The notes beneath the pieces are model-generated. The model was given only the letters and a program-made list of their open reading frames with translations. It was not told where the DNA came from and searched no databases. From Symsagittifera roscoffensis (Eukaryota; Xenacoelomorpha; Acoela; Convolutidae): a stretch of 64,000 nucleotides of DNA. Shown piece by piece: positions 21,501 through 31,804 of this stretch. Location of the stretch: the NCBI RefSeq assembly GCF_963678635.1, contig NC_087066.1:6043954-6107953 (forward strand), read 5' to 3'. Position numbers and translations under genes: made by a program. How positions within the stretch are numbered: the stretch's first letter is position 1; every line of letters starts with the position of its first letter.

Positions 21501-24500
21501 TCAAAATTGCCAAATGGCCTCTTTGAGGTCATCCGAGGTCAAATGAGGTCAAACGCGTCCAAACGTCTTATTTTCGATGGGAGATCATTCTCACTAAGTT
21601 TCATTCATATCGGACCTTCCCTTCCCATATTTTCGAAAATATTGGGTCAATTAACACTTTTCTTTAAAACTGCCATTTTCACCCCATAGGAAGTTCCGGA
21701 GAGGATTGGGTCACTAGACGTCCCCCTACTGGGTTCTGCCCCCCTTCACATTGGTGCATTAAAATCACAAGTCAATTATCACTATCAGGTGTTAATAGCC
21801 TTATTCAATTTTCAAGTGCTAATAGCTTCCGACGTAGCCGCCGGATTGGGTCCAAACATTGATACATTATAGGTCTTCCCCAAACCTACCATCCCCCCAA
21901 GTTTCAGCCTCCTATCATTATCAGGGGTCGAGAAATAACAAAAAGTGGGTTTTGTTTACATAAGGCGTAAAACCGGAAGTAATAACCGGATGCGTTCAAA
22001 ATCCCGGTGGTGATCTTCCCTCGCCTAGGGCTACAACATATTGCAATATGAAGTCATTCTGACCATTAGTTACCGGTTTACAAAAAGTGCTAATTGCATT
22101 TTCGGAAATTATTATCACTCGCCCCCCAGGGGTCCCCGGGGTCTGAAAATTTGCATGCCCGGCTAAAATCATCTCTATTAGTCACCCACCAATTTTCATA
22201 AGGATCGGACCAGTGGTTCCCAATCCGGGGGGGGGGTTTCCAGAATTTTAGCGCTTTCTTCTTTTTTTTTCCAATTCTTCGCCCTAGAGGTCAAATTCAA
22301 TGTGCAAATCCGATTACGATTGTTTGTTCTCTCAAACTAAGCTTATCTGTCACTGAATTTCATTGCTACAAGTTCATACAGTCGGTTTACGTTGAAATTG
22401 AATTTCGCAACTTTCACCCATTTTCATCATGAATTACCAATTTTACACTCAGGTTTCTATAGCATGTAATACAGTAGAATCACCAATTCTACAATCTTCC
22501 CTTCTAGTCTATTATTCTCCCGAATAATGAAAAAGTTACTATTAACAAGCCTAAGGTTAACTTACATAACGCTTCGTTCCGCTACGCCGTGCTCCCCAAC
22601 ACTTGGTCGTTTTCCCTCCTTTTAAAGTTTTACCCTTAAAGATTGCGGACCCATCAGTTAGTCCCCGTTAAATAAACAATTATATAGCACAATGAGTAAC
22701 CTAAGAGGGGACGTAACTGAATTGACTTTACTCTTCATGGTACGATCCAACCCTTTCCTATTCGTAATCATCAATGTTCAAAATCCGCACAAAACCGTTA
22801 GGTGGGATCGCACTCAGATAACAAGAAGCACCAACTATATATATGAAATGAACAGAAACACTTTATTAATGAAAGTTTTAACTCACAAACGCGTCGATTC
22901 CAAACCTCACAGGTGGTTTCCTTACTCGAGTTGACCGACCGCCGTCATCTGCAGTGCCGATTTCCATCACTGGTTCAGCAGCCATCGGCTCTCCCGGGGG
23001 TCTGCCTTCCGCCTCACTCGGTAGATTCGCAGGCTCTTCTTCCCTTCTGGCCTCGAGCTCCGTCGCATCGTACGTCTCTATCGTGTCTTCTTCCCTCCTA
23101 GCCACATCGATCATTCGTTGAGGTGGATCAGCAAAGTGTTCGGGCATCGCCCTGTTTCGCACATTTCGCCCAGGTGGGTTAACTTGTTGCTCTTCCGCTT
23201 GATTTCTCACAGGCAACAATCTCACTGGTACATCTTTTGGACCTGGGTCATGACTAAAACCCTCCCGGTTGTTCACCCACAACAACTCATCTTTATCATA
23301 CATCTCCCGGTCATCGAAGAAACTAACCGACCGATAAGACGTCGGTCGCTTGCTCGTTGTGGCCCCATCTGTCTCTTGAACCACTGCAACCATATCTGAT
23401 CGATCTCCTCCACGAGTCCTTCTCAGTGCTTCCTCTAACGATACTGGCTTGGGGCATCCATTCATGTCGTCGTCTTCAGCTTCGTTATCATGGAGCATAT
23501 TTACACTGTGACTCTCATAGTTGACTGGCCAACCCTCTGGAATTTCGTCCAGTACATCGCTGGACAAATTATTTGTCAGAATTGGTCTATCCCACCGATT
23601 CGCTTCCAACTTGTTTTTCCCTCCTGGGTCTGGGGGAACTCGGGGGACCAGCTGGGGAGCCTTATAAAACACTGGCACAACCGATCCTTCCGTACGGCCC
23701 GTCCACAAGTTGTCTCTGCTGAATTCTAACGAACATTTGTACCCTCTCAATGATCTGAGAACGAGAACCATCTCAGCCTTCAGTTCTGGTACCACCAGAG
23801 CCTCGATTTCATCATCGATGACACCTAACTTCAAATTTGTCGTTATGTAACCATCAAAAGCGACTCTCTTTCCGTCCGCTGTCTCCAAGTGACCCCTGTA
23901 CAGTTTTATCTCCGGCCCATCAACAATTTTTCGAGCCTTGTCGCTTCGGATCAAATTCGTTGTGGCCCCCGTGTCCAATAACGTGTCCATGTTCGTTCCT
24001 CCAACGCAAGCATCCACATAGGCTCCGTACGGATCATTCGTCCAATGACTAATACCCACGCACTCGTATGTCATCTTTGTTTGGCGATTGTGGGTCGCGC
24101 CTGTATCATTCGCATTATCTGTGGTTCGTGGCCGACGCTGCAATATTGTCCTCACATGCTCCCCGTCGAGGATTGAATCACCTTCGCATTTGTCTTCACT
24201 ATGCTCATCGACCGATTTCTCGTTTTGTCCCATCTCCGTCGGGTAGACGCGTTCCATTGAGTTGTCGTCAGGTTCGCAATTCCCCAGATCACCTTCTCCC
24301 AAAGAAGCATGACTCATTCCCTTACACTCGTTTTCCTGACCGCTACTTTCAGAAACTTCGATGTCGACTCGCTCGGTGACATCGTCAACCATCGCCGATT
24401 CGTCAATTCTGATCTCAGTCATTTCTGTGCCAGGTCCCGCATCCTCGTGATAAACCAGCACCGTGTCACAGGAGTCTGTAGTCGCAGCTGCCTTGGCGCA

Positions 24501-27500
24501 TACTCTTCCTGAATCCATTCCACGTCGGACCCGAAATCTCGGTCTCCCAGGACATCTGAACCTAACCTGAATTGGACTACTGCACTTCGCTCCAGTTTTC
24601 AAAACTTCGTTCCTCATGTCGAAAACGAAACCTTCGTTCTGTTCATACCAAACGAGGCCAAGTGTTAGATCAACATCCAGTCCATCGACCACCAAGACTT
24701 CGGTCCTTCTGTTAAACTGTCCCAGCTGCAGCACGATCGACGCTCTGCCAACTACTTCCATACTGACTCCTGTTTTTGTCTCGAGAATTTCCTCTGCCTG
24801 TCTCAGGGGCATCTCTGATCCAATCAACCGGTAGGCTTCGTAGCTTAACAGGGTCCATTCAGTGTCTGGATCCAGTTCAACTTTAGCAGCCCTGTTGTTG
24901 ACGTAGCCATTCGTAAATGCTCTGATTGGCATCCAACACCTGTCGTCCGTCTCCACGGGAGTTGATTCACTCACTTCCTTCCTCGCATTCTTGGGGGTCA
25001 CAACTCGTGACTCCTTCACTTGGCGTCCCACCACCGGCTTTTCATCTCCGTCTTTCCGATCTACTAATTGTGTCTGAGACTCCTCTGCGAGTTCAATTTT
25101 CTGGCCTTGGGCACGACTCCCATTCGAATGAAACCGCCGAATTTGGTTCGGAACTCGTGAAAAATTGCTTTGACTGCTCATCATAGAAACTTCCTAAACA
25201 TTCATTCATCCATCGAGTACTCAGAACCATGTCCGTGTCCATCTCGTGGTTCTCCAATAATACTGCTGGGAATGTCCTCTTCAGTCTCCCCAACTTGATT
25301 TCCACCGAAATTAATCCCAACACTTCGACATCTCGGACATTTCCGTCACATCTTCCAATCAATCTTCCGTTGAACTGCAGTATAGCTGGCCGTGGCTGCA
25401 ACGTCTGGTAAGCGTCCAGTCGCATCAAATTGCCCATAATCTCGTCGTCAAGTTCGGTATCCATATACACACCATTGGCGAATGCATTCACAAACCTCCT
25501 GCGAGTTTCAACGGATCTGGTTCTCCGCCCTGCATTCGATTCGACTTCCGTTGCGTCCTCAATTTTACTCTCGCTAGTTACAGAACCGGAACATTGGGTC
25601 TCAGCGTGTACAGTAAGCTCTGTTTCAACGCTACGTAGTCTTGATGTGATGCCATCTTTGCCAACAGGTTCTGCCAATACACCCAGCCCTTCGTGGATTG
25701 GCTCGGCTAGCTTTGTTTTGTCTTTTCCTTTGCTCGTTGCTCTTGGGACCTCGGGGTTTCTGCCCCCGTCAAGCACAACTTCGAAGTGATGAGGGATCAT
25801 GTCTTCTCAATCTTCGGTAATCACCTGAACCGTTTCTTCCCTTCCAGTACGTAGCACCTCTCGGACGCTCGAGGAGCATCCCGTGTCGTCCTTCCAATTG
25901 TTTGAGGCTCAGAACCACGTCGACTTCTATCTCAGTAGCCGCCACCACAACAACATCCAGCCGCTCGGTGAATGCCCCAATCTGCATTTCCACTTCTGCC
26001 TGGCCCAAAACAACAACGTCACTAACCTGATCGTCCCAACATTCGTGAATTTTCCCATTGAACGCCTGAAGCTGAGGGGAAGTTTCTAGGATCATGAAAG
26101 CACATACATTCATCATGTGGACTGCAGTAGTCTCTTCCAACTCCATCCGAACTAGGATGTTGTCCACGAACCCATCGATCAAGTGCAGCTTCGGGTTAAC
26201 CTCGGTTGGCACTTCAGCCGCTTCCAGCATCATTCTGCTGCCCGATGAATCGTCATTATCACTTCGTCTCGAGTGAGTCACCGTCGTTGAATCGGGTTCG
26301 ACCGGCGTGATCCGTTCGCTATCCATACCCGTACTCGGCTTCTTCGATTCTTCCGCATTCCACATCGATACCTTCTTTTTCGTCCCAACCGTTTCTTCGT
26401 CTAGCATGATCATTGATGTCTTTGGTAGTTTCTCAAAAACTACTGGCGTCGGCTCCATTAGGTTGCCCTCGTGACACAGCGCTCTTTTTTTGTGGCTTAC
26501 GAATAATTTGTGACACTCCGCAAGTCCCTGAGCACTCAGGACTACATCCGAATCGAGAACTCGGTTACTGACAACGATCAACATGAAGGTTCCCTCAAAG
26601 CTACCGAATCCGACTCTTGTTCTGATGTACCCGAGGGCCTCGACCTTTCGTTCTTTTCCATTGAATGTTCCTTTCAACTTTCCATTGAATCTCCGGACAG
26701 CTTCTTCGCACCCGAGGGTTTCAAGCAAACCTTCGGATATCAAGTTGCAATCTGTCCTATTGTCAATCTCAATGTCCACTATTTCGTCACACACACTGCC
26801 CCAAACGAAAGTTCGTCCCTTGTTAGCCGACTCCGATCTGGGGGCAAAATGTTCTCCTCCAACTTCTCCTGTCAGCACTCTGGGATAGTCGGAGGGAGCC
26901 ATAATCTGCCTCAATCTGCTTTCACCCATGGCAATCGTCTGTCGATTGTTCGTTCGCAATTCTCGTCTTCACACACAAATCGTCGTTGCAGGTAAAATCC
27001 AAAATAATGCCCACCCAGGAGCGCCACTGTAAACGTGGGGGAATTCACAATATCTCTAGGCCGGCTTTTCTCACTCGTTATCGTCCTTCGCACCGCCGCA
27101 ATATGTTCCCTTTAGTACTGGGGTCAGTGGGGCAACCGATTCCCGGTACTGTTTACAATCCCAAAAGGGTTGATTTGGTGGTTGGCTACTCTGTATCTTA
27201 CTATGCTGCTTGCCCCGTGATCTGTGCTCTTCCGACTGTATCTCACTCGTCAATCAATAGTCGATCGCAACAACAATTCCAATAATAAGACTGAATTAAG
27301 AAATAAATATAACCAAATACAGAGTAGCCTATAAATGGCTGCAATATCAATCAATCGTTCAGTCAATGGAATGGTTCCGCGATTACTATTATCTAACCCC
27401 CTGCTCACTGCAGTTCAATTAACGCCTTACTATTAAATAACTAACTAACGCTCTCCTCGAGAACTTCTTTCAATATCGATCGTTCAACAACGATCCCACT

Positions 27501-30500
27501 ATCCTCTAGATAGCCTAACTTATATCGACTAACTAACTAAATCACGTTAACAAGTCTTCCAACTTGTTCCCACTTTACATTGAGAATAAAGCGACTACCG
27601 TAGCTCGTAGCCCAAATTGTTCTCTAACTAACTGAGAACCAACTACTCTCAATCGTAGTTATCACTGTTCTCTAACTAACTGAGAACCAACTGTACTCTA
27701 TTTCAGTATCAATTGCTCTGACCAGTTCGGTGGTTGTACCTTAATCGCGTATCGTTATCTTTATTTACTTTCGGTTCGGTCAGAGGCCTACCGTTCCTTA
27801 TCACTACTAACATTCACTTAACTAGCTGCCACTCAGTTAATCAGGACATACTGAGCAAACATTGGGTTCAACTACAAAATCAGCTCCCAATCGTATTTGA
27901 CAAATGAACCCTTGCATGATTTTATTTTAGTTCTTCCTAGCTTTTTCCCTTTCCTATGAATTGGGTAGTTCTCACTCAATCGGTAAATTAACTTCCGTGA
28001 TACTTGAAAAGTTTCCATTTTGGTCATTTAAATTTTATTCCCCTCAGTCCAAAGGCTGGGTAATTCCCTTCCCCGTGTCCGTTTTGATCCGAAAAAACAC
28101 CACAAGAATTTATTTAATATGCTAAGGCTGTTCATAAAATCTTCATCCCGAAATTCCCATTTCCTTCCATAGATATTCCCAATTTTTGTACGGGGCTGTA
28201 TTTTTACTTGTTTGTCGGTTTTATCGAAAGTCCAAGTGGAGTGGGTTAAGCTGACCCCAATGTTTGCTAATTACAGAAAATCACTTTCGCTCGCGTACAA
28301 AGGTCAAAACTAAAACTCTCGATTTAGGGGTCTCGCCTGGTGGGTAGGTACCCCTTACGGGTCCTTACAAGGCTAATTTATCGCTTTTCAGGGGGTTCCG
28401 GGGTCTTAGGGTCAAAATTGCCAAATGGCCTCTTTGAGGTCATCCGAGGTCAAATGAGGTCAAACGCGTCCAAACGTCTTATTTTCGATGGGAGATCATT
28501 CTCACTAAGTTTCATTCATATCGGACCTTCCCTTCCCATATTTTCGAAAATATTGGGTCAATTAACACTTTTCTTTAAAACTGCCATTTTCACCCCATAG
28601 GAAGTTCCGGAGAGGATTGGGTCACTAGACGTCCCCCTACTGGGTTCTGCCCCCCTTCACATTGGTGCATTAAAATCACAAGTCAATTATCACTATCAGG
28701 TGTTAATAGCCTTATTCAATTTTCAAGTGCTAATAGCTTCCGACGTAGCCGCCGGATTGGGTCCAAACATTGATACATTATAGGTCTTCCCCAAACCTAC
28801 CATCCCCCCAAGTTTCAGCCTCCTAGCATTATCAGGGGTCGAGAAATAACAAAAAGTGGGTTTTGTTTACATAAGGCGTAAAACCGGAAGTAATAACCGG
28901 ATGCGTTCAAAATCCCGGTGGTGATCTTCCCTCGCCTAGGGCTACAACATATTGCAATATGAAGTCATTCTGACCATTAGTTACCGGTTTACAAAAAGTG
29001 CTAATTGCATTTTCGGAAATCATTATCACTCGACCCCCAGGGGTCCCCGGGGTCTGAAAATTTGCATGCCCGGCTAAAATCATCTCTATTAGTCACCCAC
29101 CAATTTTCATAAGGATCGGACCAGTGGTTCCCAATCCGGGGAAGGGTTTCCAGAATTTTAGCGCTTTCTTCTTTTTTCCAATTCTTCGCCCTAGAGGTCA
29201 AATTCAATGTGCAAATCCGATTACGATTGTTTGTTCTCTCAAACTAAGCTTATCTGTCACTGAATTTCATTGCTACAAGTTCATACAGTCGGTTTACGTT
29301 GAAATTGAATTTCGCAACTTTCACCCATTTTCATCATTACCAATTTTACACTCAGGTTTCTATAGCATGTAATACAGTAGAATCACCAATTCTACACAAA
29401 CTGAACAAGAAAAAGTATCTTACAAGGCTCTAATTACTGTTGACTAAGATAAATTGAATTGAGGTGACATGACACAGTTCCCAAAATTTAAATCGACAGA
29501 TTTTGTCCTATTTTACAAGTGCTCAAACAATGGCCTGGCGGTGGACGTGCCGGTAATCCAACAGGCATTTTCAGAAACAGCTCGTGTCTCGGGACTGGGA
29601 ATCTCGCACCAGCTTTCAGCCCGATTGTGGGTTTTGTTTTAGCGAATTATTCGAGTTACAAAAATGGTACGAAATATGCTGGTAAATTTTAGAAATGGTA
29701 CAATAATGTCAATCTTTTTGTAGGACGAAATCTGTTTGCATTATAGTCACATTGATCAAATGTACCTTTAAGAAGCATTAATTTATTATATGAACTGTGA
29801 GTTATTGCTGGAGTCCTAAATTTTTTAAATGATAGACGTGCAATATTTTGTTTTATATTTCACTGGGTAATTCTAGCTGAACGTTTTGATTGTTTTTTTT
29901 AACTTTTTTGAAAAAAAAATTAGAGGTATTAATTGAATTTTGAGGTGTTTAAAGTTTTTGTTATTTCGAAAAATTCTATTTTTTAGTAAATTTCGAAGAC
30001 AGTTCAACAAATCAACAGCTAATCGGATCGGTAGACACAAGCAGACCGGATACATGCAAAACAAGTTTAGAAATCGAAGAAGACGAAAAAAACAGCAGCA
30101 AAAGTGAATCACATTCAGAACGAACAGACCAAACAGTAGATTCCAGCAAACCAATTTTTCACCTTGACTGGTCAAATCCAAACGAATTCGTGTCTTTGCC
30201 CTCCATACCCAATCAAAGCGAAGAGCCAAATTACAGTGCAAACTCAACAACAGAATCTTCCAAAAGCGACGAGTGTCAATCGACAGCTTCCGATTGTGGA
30301 ACACTATCTTTTCATGCGACTCATGCAAACGGATCAGCTTTAAGCGAACAGAAGATTAAATCTCAAAAACGAAAATCAGAAAGTAATTTTGTTGCAGCTG
30401 CTTTGTCAGTTAATCAAAGTTCGATGCTAAATGACTCAGAAATCTCAGATTGTTCCGACATAATTATCGGTCGCAAATCAATTCGACCAATCCCAGAGAA

Positions 30501-30591
30501 ACAAATAAATTTTATTAGCTGTCTACAGAAAACTGAAGCAGATCTAAATGATATCACTGGGAGCTTTCTCTTCAGTGACTGCAGTTTTTAG
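18580..30591 (+). CDS. Host gene of unknown function with KEN motif and S/T-P sites; last intron holds an LTR element
   Basis: Exons join in consistent phase: 18580-18666, 18940-19117, 19409-19702 and 29987-30591 (stop TAG at 30589-30591). The 19702/29987 junction splits one codon as G plus TA. The first intron would be GC-AG (CAG then GCATGA) and is the least certain join; earlier exons may exist. The product, about 388 residues as seen, is disordered in appearance and rich in Ser, Asn, Lys and acidic residues. It contains STPSD, NTPVVITPF, HPFTPFDECK and STPLSLAKRTLFNPFR, several with minimal CDK-type S/T-P sites, and NQNKENMNKR with a KEN box as recognised by the anaphase-promoting complex. 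That suggests a cell-cycle-regulated protein, but I recognise no family. Low-complexity composition makes similarity calls by eye unreliable. The huge last intron is explained by the transposon inside it. Confidence 0.6.
20045..22493 (-). repeat. 3' LTR (2449 bp, in element orientation)
   Basis: Nearly identical to 27028-29396, with roughly ten substitutions and a few indels by eye. The main difference is an extra 73 bp here, at about 20822-20895, bounded by a direct repeat of about 31 bp. It contains internal tandem motifs such as CTAACTAACTGAGAACCAACT at about 20642 and 20691. ORFs within the LTR are short and judged non-coding. Its length is far above the usual few hundred bases. Confidence 0.95.
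22494..22507 (-). other. Polypurine tract
   Basis: On the minus strand AGAAGGGAAGAT sits directly upstream of the 3' LTR start TGTAGAATT, the position expected of the plus-strand primer. Confidence 0.75.
22878..25184 (-). CDS. LTR-element ORF C: one degenerate and one canonical retropepsin domain plus acidic tail
   Basis: The ORF has 768 residues, starting Met-Met at 25184. Domain 4 (about residues 83-198) reads AKVELDPDTEWTLLS, VVGRASIVLQLG and LDVDLTLGLVWY. Domain 5 (about 375-492) reads NMDTLLDTGATTNLIRSD, the canonical DTGA active site (Asp about residue 404, near 23973-23975), then LETADGKRVAFDGY, TTNLKLG and LKAEMVLVLRSLRGYKC. The remaining 275 residues are hydrophilic and acidic, ending GRSTRVRKPPVRFG, a tail like those seen in retroelement polyproteins. 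No YxDD-type polymerase box or DDE/HHCC integrase motif is visible. Retropepsins work as dimers; whether domain 5 pairs with itself or with a degenerate neighbour is open. Confidence 0.8.
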   Translation of the reverse strand: MMSSQSNFSRVPNQIRRFHSNGSRAQGQKIELAEESQTQLVDRKDGDEKPVVGRQVKESRVVTPKNARKEVSESTPVETDDRCWMPIRAFTNGYVNNRAAKVELDPDTEWTLLSYEAYRLIGSEMPLRQAEEILETKTGVSMEVVGRASIVLQLGQFNRRTEVLVVDGLDVDLTLGLVWYEQNEGFVFDMRNEVLKTGAKCSSPIQVRFRCPGRPRFRVRRGMDSGRVCAKAAATTDSCDTVLVYHEDAGPGTEMTEIRIDESAMVDDVTERVDIEVSESSGQENECKGMSHASLGEGDLGNCEPDDNSMERVYPTEMGQNEKSVDEHSEDKCEGDSILDGEHVRTILQRRPRTTDNANDTGATHNRQTKMTYECVGISHWTNDPYGAYVDACVGGTNMDTLLDTGATTNLIRSDKARKIVDGPEIKLYRGHLETADGKRVAFDGYITTNLKLGVIDDEIEALVVPELKAEMVLVLRSLRGYKCSLEFSRDNLWTGRTEGSVVPVFYKAPQLVPRVPPDPGGKNKLEANRWDRPILTNNLSSDVLDEIPEGWPVNYESHSVNMLHDNEAEDDDMNGCPKPVSLEEALRRTRGGDRSDMVAVVQETDGATTSKRPTSYRSVSFFDDREMYDKDELLWVNNREGFSHDPGPKDVPVRLLPVRNQAEEQQVNPPGRNVRNRAMPEHFADPPQRMIDVARREEDTIETYDATELEARREEEPANLPSEAEGRPPGEPMAAEPVMEIGTADDGGRSTRVRKPPVRFGIDAFVS
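25093..25800 (-). CDS. LTR-element ORF B: third degenerate retropepsin-like domain
   Basis: The ORF has 235 residues from ATG at 25800. A charged linker fills residues 1-100. The domain at about 101-215 reads VYMDTELDDEIMGNLMR at the active-site position, then ILQFNGRLIG, VEVLGLISVEIKLG and MDTDMVLSTRWM. These match domains 1 and 2 block by block. An Asp is kept but Thr-Gly is absent. Its frame is +1 relative to ORF A, and ORF C is again +1 relative to it; the overlap with ORF C is 92 bp. It may be expressed by frameshifting from ORF A, by reinitiation at its own ATG, or by splicing. Alternatively, indels have split one long ORF. Confidence 0.7.
   Translation of the reverse strand: MIPHHFEVVLDGGRNPEVPRATSKGKDKTKLAEPIHEGLGVLAEPVGKDGITSRLRSVETELTVHAETQCSGSVTSESKIEDATEVESNAGRRTRSVETRRRFVNAFANGVYMDTELDDEIMGNLMRLDAYQTLQPRPAILQFNGRLIGRCDGNVRDVEVLGLISVEIKLGRLKRTFPAVLLENHEMDTDMVLSTRWMNECLGSFYDEQSKQFFTSSEPNSAVSFEWESCPRPEN
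25769..26959 (-). CDS. LTR-element ORF A: two degenerate retropepsin-like domains
   Basis: The ORF has 396 residues from ATG at 26959. Domain 1 (about residues 50-162) reads VDIEIDNRTDCNLIS at the active-site position, then RRFNGKLKG, VEALGYIRTRVGFG and LDSDVVLSAQGL. Domain 2 (about 258-372) reads VRMELEETTAVHMM, LQAFNGKIHE, VVLGQAEVEMQIG and IEVDVVLSLKQL. These blocks line up in order with the canonical domain in ORF C. Domain 1 keeps an Asp but loses the Thr-Gly of the DTG triad; domain 2 has Glu instead. An acidic, Ser/Thr-rich linker separates them. No nucleocapsid zinc knuckle or other Gag signature is seen, and no membrane segment. The ORF overlaps ORF B by 32 bp in another frame. The function is unknown; a structural or binding role for inactive protease folds is inference. 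Confidence 0.75.
   Translation of the reverse strand: MRTNNRQTIAMGESRLRQIMAPSDYPRVLTGEVGGEHFAPRSESANKGRTFVWGSVCDEIVDIEIDNRTDCNLISEGLLETLGCEEAVRRFNGKLKGTFNGKERKVEALGYIRTRVGFGSFEGTFMLIVVSNRVLDSDVVLSAQGLAECHKLFVSHKKRALCHEGNLMEPTPVVFEKLPKTSMIMLDEETVGTKKKVSMWNAEESKKPSTGMDSERITPVEPDSTTVTHSRRSDNDDSSGSRMMLEAAEVPTEVNPKLHLIDGFVDNILVRMELEETTAVHMMNVCAFMILETSPQLQAFNGKIHECWDDQVSDVVVLGQAEVEMQIGAFTERLDVVVVAATEIEVDVVLSLKQLEGRHGMLLERPRGATYWKGRNGSGDYRRLRRHDPSSLRSCA
27010..27026 (-). other. Candidate primer binding site
   Basis: On the minus strand, one base after the LTR end ...TTTACA, the sequence is TGGCGCTCCTGGGTGGG. It begins with the TGG that pairs with the CCA end of a tRNA. I did not identify the tRNA. 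Confidence 0.6.
27028..29396 (-). repeat. 5' LTR (2369 bp, in element orientation)
   Basis: Partner of 20045-22493, with the same TG...CA termini. It lacks the 73-bp segment and has a shorter G run at about 29140. It should carry the promoter of the element, reading leftward. No TATA box or polyadenylation site was assigned. Confidence 0.95.
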
Positions 30592-31804
30592 AATTTGCGA
30601 TTTTTTGCCATCAACAGAAGAAAAAAACTATATTAGACTGTAAACTCATATGTTGTTTTCGTTTGTGCTGTTTTTGAAGAAGTATGAAAGTCAATGTTTC
30701 CCAGAAGTATTTTAAAAATCTAAATGGACAAAACTACAAAAGAACAAAATGTAACAAGGATAGATGGTGGCGGTGCAAATAGGACAAAACAGACATTTCC
30801 GTCCTCACTGATTTAAGTGGAGACATTTTGTCAGGTCTAAGTTTTTTTAAATATCCAAATGTTTATATTAAAGGCGAAGGAATTAGGGTAATTGCGAAGT
30901 TATAATAGCTTTTAAAACACTCAATTTGTTATTCAGTTAAATTTGGAATTTAGAATCAATGTTTTGATCAATCCGAATCACGACTGAACGGTATTTACAC
31001 TAGCCAGCTTGCTTGCGGAGTGCATTTGTACGATCTTTCTTTTTTGCCAACCTAAGTCGCCAATAAAAGTGCTACTCTTGGTGGCAATTTGAATCCGTGG
31101 GACGCTGTAGCAGTACAAGGCATATATGCCTTGACATTTGATTAGTTAAATGAACTGAAAAAAGTTATTTGTTTTAAACAGCAGTACAATGATTACTCTT
31201 GCGATTAACAAGCGTTATCAAATAGGAATATAGACTTTTTTCTGGTTAACAACTAGTTAATCAAAATCAGTTGAATCACTTGCTGACTATGCAACTCACT
31301 TCTTTTCACTTCTCTTCTCTTTTCTTGAAATCTTCCAGGTTGCTTCACCTTTGTACCCTGAGGTCTGGGGTTCAAGTTGTGGCCGGACTTGAGCTTTTTT
31401 CATTATCAATGAAATTGAAAAAAAAGTTGTGAGAAAAAATTGTTGGTTTTTCGTTTCTTCGCTCAAGTTTTGTTGGCTAAATTGCCACAACGGATTTTGC
31501 TTGAGCTGTAGACAATTTTCATTGTAAATGCAAGTGCAAAATTTTTGTTTCTTATTTCAGGGAGGGACTTGAAAGATCATCAATAATTTTCTCAAAATCC
31601 CATCATAAACGCTATGTATCGTTTCGCGTTTGGTTGCGTTTATTTGGTTTAAGATAAGAATGAATAGAACCATGTCCGAATCGTTCATGCTTGGTCGAAA
31701 TATTTCAATGGACTTCTTGCGCTGGTTGATTTAAGTAATATTGTCCGGTAAAGCTCTATGAAACTTAAGTTTGATGGTGAATGTTCTGCAGTTTATTATT
31801 TTTT
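30592..31804. other. Gene-free stretch downstream of the host gene
   Basis: It contains the likely 3' UTR and then AT-rich sequence. AATAAAAGTGCTACTCT with a following GTGGCAATTT near 31060-31095 recurs near 2667-2697. A B-box-like segment (GGGGTTCAAGTTGTGGCCGG) lies at about 31361-31385, similar to the SINE-like pieces near 16850. Confidence 0.4.

Larger units (their letters stand above)
20045..29396 (-). mobile_element. Complete non-autonomous LTR retrotransposon with tandem retropepsin-like ORFs
   Basis: The two LTRs begin TGTAAACGTGGGGG and end TTCTACA on the plus strand. The element is flanked by the 5-bp duplication CAAAC (20040-20044 and 29397-29401). Coding is on the minus strand, so the 5' LTR is the right-hand copy. 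Next to it a primer-binding-site candidate TGGCGCTCCTGGGTGGG (27026-27010) starts one base inside. A polypurine tract AGAAGGGAAGA (22505-22495) abuts the other LTR. The 4.5-kb interior has three overlapping ORFs with five protease-like domains and no visible reverse transcriptase, RNase H, integrase or recognisable Gag. It lies antisense in the last intron of the host gene. Its ORFs are clearly richer in G+C than the surrounding AT-rich DNA. Confidence 0.93.

Noticed and set aside
22878-26995. Several plus-strand ORFs of 60-160 codons opposite the protease-like ORFs
   Set aside because: The minus-strand frames hold the conserved protease motifs; the plus-strand frames are Ser/Pro-rich shadows without recognisable motifs.
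21429-28600. 86-codon ORFs at 21429-21689 and 28340-28600, and 60-codon ORFs at 20088-20302 and 27071-27285, duplicated exactly
   Set aside because: They lie inside the two LTRs, so their duplication reflects LTR identity, not gene duplication.
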